Below are positions 37,621 through 45,380 of a stretch of DNA of 45,380 bases, piece by piece. The translations under genes were made by a program, and so were the position numbers. The DNA is from Candidatus Allofournierella merdipullorum. Its GTDB lineage: Bacteria > Bacillota > Clostridia > Oscillospirales > Ruminococcaceae. The stretch covers positions 1 to 45,380 of the forward strand of contig DXBV01000081.1 in the NCBI GenBank assembly GCA_019116345.1, given 5' to 3'. Positions within the stretch are counted from its first letter, which is position 1, and each line of letters begins with the position of its first letter. The notes below the pieces were generated by a model. It worked only from the letters and a program-made list of their open reading frames with translations, was not told the origin of the DNA and did not search any database.

Positions 37621-39378
37621 ATGATCCCGCGGGAATACATCGACGAGGTGGTGCGCCGCAGCGACATCACCGAGGTGGTGGGCAGCTATGTGCAGCTGCG
37701 CCACCGGGGCCGCACCCACACCGGGCTGTGCCCCTTCCACAGCGAAAAAACGCCCTCCTTCGTGGTCTACCCCGAGACCCAGAGCTTCTACTGCTTCGGC
37801 TGCGGGGCCGGAGGCGACGTGATCACCTTCGTGCGCAAGATCAGCAATCTGGACTATGTGGAAGCGGTCAAGCTGCTGGCGGGCCGGGCGGGCATGCCCA
37901 TGCCCGAGGAGGACGACCAGGCGGGCCGGCTGCGCAGCCGGGTGCTGGCCATCAACAAAGAGGCCGCCCGCTTTTTCTATGAGCAGCTGAACGCCGAGAA
38001 CGACGCCGCCCGCACCGCCCGGGGTTACTGGCGGGGGCGGGGCCTGTCCGACTCCACCATCCGCCGCTTCGGCCTGGGCTACGCGCCGGACGATTTCGGC
38101 GCGCTGCGCCGCCATCTGCGCTCCAAGGGCTACACCGAGGAGGAGATGCTGGCCTCCGGCCTGCAAAAGCGCAGCGAGAAGGGCAACGTCTACGACGTGT
38201 TCCGGGGCCGGGTGATGACCCCCATCTTCGATCTGCGGGGCAACGTCATCGCCTTCGGCGGGCGGGTGCTGGGGGACGAAAAGCCCAAGTACATCAACAG
38301 CCCCGAGACGCTGGTCTATAAAAAGAGCAAGGCGATGTTCGCTTTGAACATCGCCAAAAAGAGCGCCAGCCGGCGGTACATCCTCTGTGAGGGATACATG
38401 GACGTCATCAGCCTGCATCAGGCGGGCTTCGACACCGCTGTGGCCGCCTGCGGCACCGCCCTCACGGCGGACCAGGTGCGGCTGCTGGGCGAGTACGCCG
38501 ACGAGGTGGTGCTCTGTTACGACTCCGACGAGGCGGGACAGAAAGCCACCGCCCGCAGCCTGGGCCTTTTTGCCGAGAGCCCGGTGAAGGTGTCGGTGCT
38601 GAACATCCCCGGCGCGAAGGACCCGGACGAATTCATCAAAAAATACGGTCGGGAGCGGTTCGAATCGCTGCTCAACGGCACTTCCAACGCCATCGAGTAT
38701 AAACTCGCCAAGGTGCGGGAAAAGTACGACCTGGCCCGCCCGGCGGACCGGGTGGAATACATCAAGGAGGCCATCCGGCTGCTGGCCGGGCGGCTGACCC
38801 CCACCGAACGGGAGGTCTACGCCGGGCGGCTGGCCGAGGAGACCGATGTGGCCAAGGCCAGCGTGATGGCCCAGCTGGAGGCGGCAGTGCGCTCCAATCA
38901 GCGCAAGGCCCAGCGCCAGCGGGAAAAGGAGCTTTTGAACACCGGCGCCGGGGCGGACATCAAACTGCCCTACAACGCGCCGGGCGGCGAAAAAGCCCTG
39001 GGCGTGGCCAGCGCCGAACAGCAGCTGGTGGCCGCCCTCATCCGGGACCCCGCGCTTATTCCCTTGGCCGAGAGCCGGGTGAAGCCGGAACAGTTTTTGA
39101 TGGAGGACATGGGCGCCGCCTATGCCGCCGTGCTGGAGGCAAAGCGCCAGGGGCATCTGCCCGACCTCGCCACCCTCGCCTCCTCGCTGCCCGAGGAAAC
39201 GGTGAGCCGCCTTTCGCTGCTGCTGGCCCGCAACTACGACGTGGGCCTTGGCCGGCGGGATGTGGAGATGTATCTGGACCGGCTGGAACAAAGCGTGCCC
39301 CAAAGCTCAAAAGCGGGAGGCATGACCGGCGAGGAGCTGGAAGAATACATGGAGCGGCTGCGCCGCAAAAAGGGCTGA
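37621..39378 (+). CDS. dnaG: DNA primase
   Basis: A 585-residue primase that makes RNA primers at the fork. The N-terminal zinc site is Cys37, His40, Cys58 and Cys61 (CPFH...CFGC). The RNA-polymerase/TOPRIM core includes ILCEGYMDVISLHQ and CYDSDEAGQKA, whose acidic residues bind metal. A C-terminal helicase-binding domain occupies about the last 150 residues. It starts 33 bp after dgt behind AAAAGGGGGTG. Confidence 0.97.
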   Translation: MIPREYIDEVVRRSDITEVVGSYVQLRHRGRTHTGLCPFHSEKTPSFVVYPETQSFYCFGCGAGGDVITFVRKISNLDYVEAVKLLAGRAGMPMPEEDDQAGRLRSRVLAINKEAARFFYEQLNAENDAARTARGYWRGRGLSDSTIRRFGLGYAPDDFGALRRHLRSKGYTEEEMLASGLQKRSEKGNVYDVFRGRVMTPIFDLRGNVIAFGGRVLGDEKPKYINSPETLVYKKSKAMFALNIAKKSASRRYILCEGYMDVISLHQAGFDTAVAACGTALTADQVRLLGEYADEVVLCYDSDEAGQKATARSLGLFAESPVKVSVLNIPGAKDPDEFIKKYGRERFESLLNGTSNAIEYKLAKVREKYDLARPADRVEYIKEAIRLLAGRLTPTEREVYAGRLAEETDVAKASVMAQLEAAVRSNQRKAQRQREKELLNTGAGADIKLPYNAPGGEKALGVASAEQQLVAALIRDPALIPLAESRVKPEQFLMEDMGAAYAAVLEAKRQGHLPDLATLASSLPEETVSRLSLLLARNYDVGLGRRDVEMYLDRLEQSVPQSSKAGGMTGEELEEYMERLRRKKG

Positions 39379-39459
39379 ACGCCCGCACACTGCACCCACG
39401 GGCCGCCGCGGCCCTGCGATACCACGAAAAAGGATGAAAACCCAGGAGGACGTTCCATT

Positions 39460-40701
<1,242 letters not shown>

Positions 40702-40712
40702 GAACATCTTTG

Positions 40713-40744
40713 GCCGCGGGCAGGAAACTGCCCGCGGCTTTTTT
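40713..40744 (+). terminator. Terminator after rpoD
   Basis: An 11-bp stem GCCGCGGGCAG/CTGCCCGCGGC, GAAA loop and TTTTTT. Confidence 0.95.
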
Positions 40745-40788
40745 CTGCCTGCCTGTAAGAAACAGGCCCCCTCATCCGTAGTAAGGGG

Positions 40789-40802
40789 CGAAAGCGCTTT
40801 CA
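40789..40802 (+). promoter_or_regulatory. cre-like palindromic operator
   Basis: CGAAAGCGCTTTCA contains a perfect 12-bp palindrome and matches the CcpA cre consensus TGWAANCGNTNWCA at all fixed positions but the first. It lies 32 bp before the ECF sigma start, a place where a LacI-family protein would block transcription. Binding is inferred. Confidence 0.5.
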
Positions 40803-40834
40803 AAGAGAGAAAGGAGGCGGTCGAAACGGACTGC

Positions 40835-41359
40835 ATGAACGAGAAAGAGCTGGTGGACGGCATCGCCCGCAAAGACGAGGCGGCGGCCTGCGCGCTGGTG
40901 GAACAGTACGGCGGGCTGCTGCGGGCGGTCATCCGCCGCCACGCCCCCGGACTGGACGAGGAGGACTTGCTCTCGGACGCGCTGCTGGCCGTCTGGCAGA
41001 ACATCCATCGTTTTGACCGGCGGGGCAGCTTCAAAAATTGGGCCGCTGCGGTGGCCCGCTACCGGGCCATCGACGCGGTGCGAAAGGCGGCCCGCAGCAT
41101 GCCCGCCGGCGACGGCGCCCAGCTGGAAGCGCTGGGCGGCAGCACGCTTGACGAATATCTGACGCTGGAACTGGAGGACCTGTTCCGGGGCCTTGCTCCC
41201 GCCGACCGGGAGCTGCTCATGGCCCGCTACTATTACGGCGAGACCGCCGAAGGCCTGGCCGCCCGGAAGGGCGTCACCGTGGGTGCGCTGAACACCCGCC
41301 TCACCCGTGCCCGCCAGCGGCTGGCGCGGCAGATGCAAGAGAGGAGAGAAACGCTGTGA
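40835..41359 (+). CDS. ECF-type sigma-70 factor
   Basis: A 174-residue sigma factor with only regions 2 and 4. Region 2 (about 12-80) has EDLLSDALLAVWQNIHRFDRRGSFKNW, and region 4 (about 110-165) has ADRELLMARYYYGETAEGLAARKGVTVGALNTRLTRARQRL. It would direct RNA polymerase to a small stress regulon. AAAGGAGG lies 16 nt before the ATG, rather far, and no closer start codon is in frame. Its stop overlaps the next start (GTGA), pairing it with a membrane protein as usual for sigma/anti-sigma couples. Confidence 0.92.
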   Translation: MNEKELVDGIARKDEAAACALVEQYGGLLRAVIRRHAPGLDEEDLLSDALLAVWQNIHRFDRRGSFKNWAAAVARYRAIDAVRKAARSMPAGDGAQLEALGGSTLDEYLTLELEDLFRGLAPADRELLMARYYYGETAEGLAARKGVTVGALNTRLTRARQRLARQMQERRETL

Positions 41360-42375
41360 ACGATATCTACGAAGCGCTGAACCACGTTTCCATGGATCTG
41401 GACGCCTATGCCCCCGTGCCTCTGGAGGAAGGGGAGAAGCAGCGGCAGGTGAACCGCCTGCTGGCCGCGGAACAGAAGGAACGCCCCGCCCTGCGCGTCC
41501 ACCGCCGCCGCTGGGCCGTGCTGGCCGCCGCAGCCGCCCTGACCGCCTGTCTGGCGGTGGGTGCGGGCGCGGCCCATTCCTGGAGCGGCGACTTTGCCGC
41601 TTTCCTGGGGCTGAGAGAAGCGGACAGCCTGGGCGACATGAGCAAAGGTCTGGGCCTCAGCCAGACCCTGCCGGGGGGCACCGTCACCCTGGAGGGCGTC
41701 CTGGGCGATGACTACTGCATCTATGTGCCCTTCACCGTGGAGGCTCCCGAGGGCCAGGTGCTGGACGGCACGCTGGACTACGGTTTTGACAACTGCACCC
41801 TGTATTCCGATGCCTCCGACGGCATGGTCCAGCACATGGAGATGCTGCCGGACGACGACCCCACTGATAACAAGCTCCGCTTTGTGATGATGGCATCCAG
41901 CTCCAAGCCTCTGCGGGGCGAAATGGCGGAAGCCACCGTGTGGAACCTGTTCAGCTACCCCACCGAGCCTGGCCGCCTCCACGACGAGGACGCGGTGGTG
42001 CCCGGCCGGTTCGAGTTCTCCTTCCGTCTGGACTACGAGGATCGTTCCGTCCTTGTTTGTGACCGGAACACCGATGTGGGCCTGGGCTGGCCCCTGGCTC
42101 GTCTGGAACTCTCGCCGGTGTCGGTCTATCTGGAACTGGACGGCCTGCCGGAGAACGAGCCGAACCCCGCCTTTGACACATCCATCGTTCTCATCGGCGC
42201 CGACGGCAGCCGTCAGGAGCTGGTGAGCGACTGGGATTATGAGCAGACGGGAGAAGGCATCCCCGGCCTGAGCTTTTCCCAGGATGAAAAGGCTGTGCGC
42301 ATGCTCCTTCAGGCCATCGACCCGGCGCAATATACAGCGGTAGAGGTGAACGGAGTCCAGTTCCCGATCGGCTGA
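41356..42375 (+). CDS. Membrane-anchored DUF4179-like protein, probable anti-sigma factor
   Basis: 339 residues. A cytoplasmic N-terminal segment (1-52) that could hold the sigma factor is followed by one transmembrane helix (about 53-72, RWAVLAAAAALTACLAVGAG) and a large extracytoplasmic domain. That domain resembles DUF4179 proteins found with ECF sigmas in Clostridia. No zinc HxxxCxxC motif is present. Start is GTG at 41356, overlapping the sigma stop by 3 bp and preceded by GAGGAGAG. The anti-sigma role is inferred from topology and coupling. Confidence 0.85.
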   Translation: MNDIYEALNHVSMDLDAYAPVPLEEGEKQRQVNRLLAAEQKERPALRVHRRRWAVLAAAAALTACLAVGAGAAHSWSGDFAAFLGLREADSLGDMSKGLGLSQTLPGGTVTLEGVLGDDYCIYVPFTVEAPEGQVLDGTLDYGFDNCTLYSDASDGMVQHMEMLPDDDPTDNKLRFVMMASSSKPLRGEMAEATVWNLFSYPTEPGRLHDEDAVVPGRFEFSFRLDYEDRSVLVCDRNTDVGLGWPLARLELSPVSVYLELDGLPENEPNPAFDTSIVLIGADGSRQELVSDWDYEQTGEGIPGLSFSQDEKAVRMLLQAIDPAQYTAVEVNGVQFPIG

Positions 42376-42424
42376 GGGAAGATGCACTGCAAAAAGGGCA
42401 AAAACACCGAAATATAAGCACACG

Positions 42425-42457
42425 TTCCCGGGCGTTTCACGCCCGGGAAATTTTTTT
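42425..42457 (+). terminator. Terminator after the sigma/anti-sigma pair
   Basis: An 11-bp stem TTCCCGGGCGT/ACGCCCGGGAA, 3-nt loop and a T7 run. Confidence 0.95.
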
Positions 42458-42477
42458 GCGAAATTGGCAAAAATGGC

Positions 42478-42506
42478 TTGACAGAGCCGTTTTGGGCGGA
42501 TATACT
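42478..42506 (+). promoter_or_regulatory. Promoter of rpoB
   Basis: TTGACA, a 17-bp spacer and TATACT. Initiation near 42513 leaves a leader of about 158 nt. Confidence 0.92.
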
Positions 42507-42554
42507 GTTGTAGTATAGCATAATGGATTAGAACGCCCTAAAATTGTTTTGTTC

Positions 42555-42598
42555 CACAAAATATTTTTGAAAGTTTGTTAAAACTGCACAAAATATTT
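42555..42598 (+). repeat. 12-bp direct repeats in the rpoB leader
   Basis: CACAAAATATTT occurs twice, at 42555-42566 and 42587-42598, 32 bp apart start to start (about three helical turns). The leader is strikingly A/T-rich for this genome. The function is unknown. Confidence 0.7.
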
Positions 42599-42670
42599 CG
42601 CCGAAACAAACGAGGCCGGGGCGCCATCGGTCCAAAAGTATAAGATACAGGATAGGAGTGGACGCTTTTT

Positions 42671-45380
42671 ATGATGAAGGTCAAGCCCGCAACTCTCGGC
42701 AAGACCCAGCGTATGAGCTTTTCCCGCATCGATGAGGTCATCGACATGCCCAACCTCATCGAGGTGCAGAAGAACTCGTACAAATGGTTCCTGGACCAGG
42801 GCCTGAAAGAGGTCTTTCACGACGTGGCCACCATCGAGGACTTCACCGGCAATCTGGCGCTGGAGTTCATCGACTACCGCCTGGGCGAGCCCAAATACAC
42901 CATCAAGGAGTGCAAGGAGCGCGACGCCACCTATGCCGCGCCCCTGCGCGTCACCGCGCGTCTGCTGAACAAGGAGACCGGCGAGGTCAAGGAGCAGGAG
43001 ATCTTCATGGGTGATTTCCCGCTGATGACCGACGCGGGCACCTTTGTCAACAACGGCGCCGAGCGTGTTATCGTCAGCCAGCTGGTCCGCAGCCCCGGCG
43101 TCTACTTCGGCGCCAGCTACGACAAGACCGGCAAGCACCTCTACACCGCCACCATGAACCCCAACCGGGGCGCCTGGCTGGAGTATGAGACCGACTCCAA
43201 CGACGTGTTCTATGTCCGCATCGACAAGAACCGCAAGCTGCCTGTCACCGTGCTCATCCGCGCGCTGGGCCTGTCTTCCGACGCCCAGATCCGCGAGTAC
43301 TTCGGCGAGGACGAGCGCATCCTGGCCACCCTGGAGAAGGACACCACCACCAACACCGAGGAAGGCCTGCTGGAGACCTACCGCAAGCTGCGTCCCGGCG
43401 AGCCCCCGACGGTGGACAGCGCCCAGACCCATCTGAACAACCTGTTCTTCGACCCCCGCCGTTACGACCTGTCCCGTTTCGGCCGGTACAAGATGAACAA
43501 GAAGCTGGCTCTGGCCCGCCGCATCGCCGGCTTCACCGCCGCCCGCGACGTGGTTGCTCCCCTCACCGGCGAGCTGCTCATTTCCGCCGGCGAGAAGATC
43601 ACCCGCGAGATGGCCGAGGCCGCCGAGGCCGCCGGCGTGAGCGTGGCCTACCTGACCATCGACGAGAAGGAAGTCAAGGTCATCACCAACGGCACCGTGG
43701 ACGCCCAGGGCTTCTTCAGCTTTGACGTTTCCGAGTGCGGCATCAACGAGAAGGTCAGCTTTGCCGAGCTGCGCGCCATCCTGGAGGCGGGCCTGGACGA
43801 GGCCGGCCAGAAGGAGGCTCTGGAGAAGAACCACGACCGCCTCATCAGCCGCACCGTCAACGTGGACGACATCTTCTCCTCCATCAACTACCTCAACGGC
43901 CTGGATCACGGCGTGGGCGTCACCGACGACATCGACCATCTGGGCAACCGCCGCATCCGCAGCGTGGGCGAACTGCTGCAGAACCAGTTCCGCATCGGCT
44001 TCTCCCGCATGGAGCGCGTCATCCGCGAGCGCATGACCCTCCAGGCTCAGGACGCCGGCGAGGCCACTCCCCAGAGCCTCATCAACATCCGCCCGGTGGT
44101 GGCTGCCATCAAGGAGTTCTTTGGTTCCAGCCCTCTGAGCCAATTCATGGACCAGAACAACCCCCTGGCCGAGCTCACCCACAAGCGCCGTCTGTCCGCC
44201 CTGGGCCCCGGCGGTCTGTCCCGTGACCGCGCCGGTTTCGAGGTCCGCGACGTGCACTACAGCCACTACGGCCGCATGTGCCCCATTGAGACCCCCGAAG
44301 GTCCCAACATCGGTCTGATCAGCTACCTGGCCACCTTCGCCCGCATCAACGAGTACGGCTTCGTGGAGGCCCCCTACCGCAAGGTGGATAAGGCCACCGG
44401 CGTGGTCACCGACGAAGTGGTCTACATGACCGCCGACGTGGAGGACGAGTACGTGGTCGCCCAGGCCAACGAGCCTCTGGACGAGAACCACCGCTTTGCC
44501 AACGCCCGCGTCAACGTCCGCCGCCGCGAGGAGATCATGGAGATCGAGCGCGAAAAGGTGGACTACATGGACGTCAGCCCCAAGATGGTCGTTTCCGTGG
44601 CTACCGCCATGATCCCCTTCCTGGAGAACGACGACGCCAACCGCGCCCTGATGGGTTCCAACATGCAGCGCCAGGCTGTGCCTCTTATGGTCACCCAGCA
44701 GCCCATCGTCGCCACCGGCATGGAGTACAAGGCCGCCTGCGACTCCGGCGTGTGCATTCTGGCCAAGAACGCCGGCGTGGTGGAGCATGTGGACGCCGAC
44801 AAGATCGTGATCCGCACCTCCAAGACCACCACCGACGAGTATGAGCTCATCAAGTTCATGCGCTCCAACCAGGGCACCTGCACCAACCAGCGGCCCATCG
44901 TCGCCAAGGGCGAAGAGGTCAAGGCCGGCCAGGTCATCGCCGACGGCCCCTCCACCAAGAACGGCGAGATCAGCCTGGGCAAGAACGCCCTCATCGGCTT
45001 CATGACCTGGGAGGGCTACAACTACGAGGACGCCGTCCTCATCAACGAGAAAATCGTCCGCGAGGACGTCTACACCTCCATCCACATCGAGGAGTACGAG
45101 CTGGAAGCCCGCGAGACCAAGCTCGGGCCCGAGGAGATCACCCGCGACATCCCCAACGTGGGCGAGGACGCCCTGAAGGACCTGGACGAGCGCGGCATCA
45201 TCCGCGTGGGCGCCGAGGTTCGCTCCGGCGACATCCTGGTGGGCAAGGTCACTCCCAAGGGCGAGACCGAGCTGACCGCCGAGGAGCGCCTGCTGCGCGC
45301 CATCTTCGGCGAGAAGGCCCGCGAAGTCCGCGATTCTTCCCTGAAAGTGCCTCACGGCGAGAGCGGCATCATTGTCGATG
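42671..45380 (+). CDS. rpoB: RNA polymerase beta subunit, 3' end beyond the window
   Basis: The first 903 codons of the beta subunit. Clear landmarks are [22 protein letters not shown] at the start, the [25 protein letters not shown] lobe, the rifampicin region [23 protein letters not shown], and [19 protein letters not shown]. Residue 488 is Pro where E. coli has Gln510; the key Asp516, His526 and Ser531 equivalents are kept. It starts at an ATG-ATG pair 12 nt after AGGAG. It has its own promoter and is not preceded by rplJ-rplL, unlike most bacteria. rpoC is expected to the right. Confidence 0.98.
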   Translation, partial: MMKVKPATLGKTQRMSFSRIDEVIDMPNLIEVQKNSYKWFLDQGLKEVFHDVATIEDFTGNLALEFIDYRLGEPKYTIKECKERDATYAAPLRVTARLLNKETGEVKEQEIFMGDFPLMTDAGTFVNNGAERVIVSQLVRSPGVYFGASYDKTGKHLYTATMNPNRGAWLEYETDSNDVFYVRIDKNRKLPVTVLIRALGLSSDAQIREYFGEDERILATLEKDTTTNTEEGLLETYRKLRPGEPPTVDSAQTHLNNLFFDPRRYDLSRFGRYKMNKKLALARRIAGFTAARDVVAPLTGELLISAGEKITREMAEAAEAAGVSVAYLTIDEKEVKVITNGTVDAQGFFSFDVSECGINEKVSFAELRAILEAGLDEAGQKEALEKNHDRLISRTVNVDDIFSSINYLNGLDHGVGVTDDIDHLGNRRIRSVGELLQNQFRIGFSRMERVIRERMTLQAQDAGEATPQSLINIRPVVAAIKEFFGSSPLSQFMDQNNPLAELTHKRRLSALGPGGLSRDRAGFEVRDVHYSHYGRMCPIETPEGPNIGLISYLATFARINEYGFVEAPYRKVDKATGVVTDEVVYMTADVEDEYVVAQANEPLDENHRFANARVNVRRREEIMEIEREKVDYMDVSPKMVVSVATAMIPFLENDDANRALMGSNMQRQAVPLMVTQQPIVATGMEYKAACDSGVCILAKNAGVVEHVDADKIVIRTSKTTTDEYELIKFMRSNQGTCTNQRPIVAKGEEVKAGQVIADGPSTKNGEISLGKNALIGFMTWEGYNYEDAVLINEKIVREDVYTSIHIEEYELEARETKLGPEEITRDIPNVGEDALKDLDERGIIRVGAEVRSGDILVGKVTPKGETELTAEERLLRAIFGEKAREVRDSSLKVPHGESGIIVD

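Noticed and set aside
40754-40780. Autoregulatory ECF promoter (AGAAAC...CGTA) before the ECF sigma gene
   Set aside because: The boxes are only 13 bp apart, where about 16 would be expected, and the -35 match is partial.
42578-45355. A 925-codon open frame on the minus strand opposite rpoB
   Set aside because: It is a by-product of the GC-rich third positions of rpoB. The translation is low-complexity (Val, Leu, Gly, Ala, Asp, His) and has no domain. Similar long antisense frames lie opposite obgE, prfB, copA and pgm.

Overview
The window is a 45.4 kb piece of a high-GC chromosome from a low-copy-rRNA Firmicute. Gene content and order (rplU-rpmA-obgE; rpsF-ssb-rpsR; yceD-rpmF; radical SAM/PDZ gene-der-plsY; dgt-dnaG-rpoD) point to class Clostridia. 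The high GC and the individual protein sequences suggest an Oscillospiraceae/Ruminococcaceae relative (Faecalibacterium, Gemmiger or Subdoligranulum type). That placement is an inference and no database was searched. Most genes are core functions. I found no insertion sequence, prophage, CRISPR array or tRNA gene.

Layout. 1-165: 3' part of a 5S rRNA and its terminator. 421-1080: HAD phosphatase. 1176-3707: rplU leader, rplU, rpmA, obgE, mrnC. 3780-3944 (-): 54-residue Asn/Lys/Thr/Ser-rich protein with a sigma-G-like promoter. 4042-5875: RsmF-like rRNA methyltransferase and a GNAT acetyltransferase. 6029-6766: yebC. 6860-8485: PASTA protein whose kinase domain has lost its catalytic residues. 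8582-9623 (-): rpsF-ssb-rpsR. 9762-10760 (-): RING-like zinc-finger membrane protein. 10931-12052: prfB. 12215-15575: copper operon of an XRE regulator and a CopA carrying a CopZ module at its C-terminus. 15615-17424 (-): punA, mrp and a 42-residue membrane peptide. 17554-19098: SpoVB-type flippase. 19149-20441 (-): mtaB. 20579-23699: D,D-carboxypeptidase, pgi and a small P-loop protein. 23819-27996: yceD-rpmF and the radical SAM/PDZ gene-der-plsY cluster. 28043-28999: 2-hydroxyacid dehydrogenase. 29062-32614 (-): pnuC behind an apparent transcription attenuator, comM/yifB, and two half-size CHR transporters. 32807-36477: phosphohexomutase, lipoprotein, rpmE and yigZ. 36580-40701: dgt-dnaG-rpoD. 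40835-42375: ECF sigma factor and a membrane protein, probably its anti-sigma factor. 42671 to the end: rpoB, cut by the window edge.

Regulation is unusually readable. There are near-consensus sigma-A promoters (TTGACA-17-TATAAT type) before rpsF, yceD, rpmE, pgi, pgm and rpoB, and strong bidirectional terminators between convergent genes. Ribosomal-protein genes rplU, rpsF and rpmE have structured leaders typical of autoregulation.

The points most worth a second look are: (1) the in-frame CopA-CopZ fusion with an ideal internal ribosome binding site, which should give both a fused and a free chaperone; (2) the pnuC leader, with a 19-bp terminator hairpin mutually exclusive with an upstream hairpin; (3) the zinc-ribbon PASTA pseudokinase; (4) L27 lacking the Firmicute leader peptide together with the absence of prp; (5) a 42-residue single-span peptide coupled to mrp by ATGA overlap; (6) the putative spore protein; (7) a cre-like palindrome before the ECF operon; and (8) rpoB separated from rplJL, with 12-bp direct repeats in its leader.
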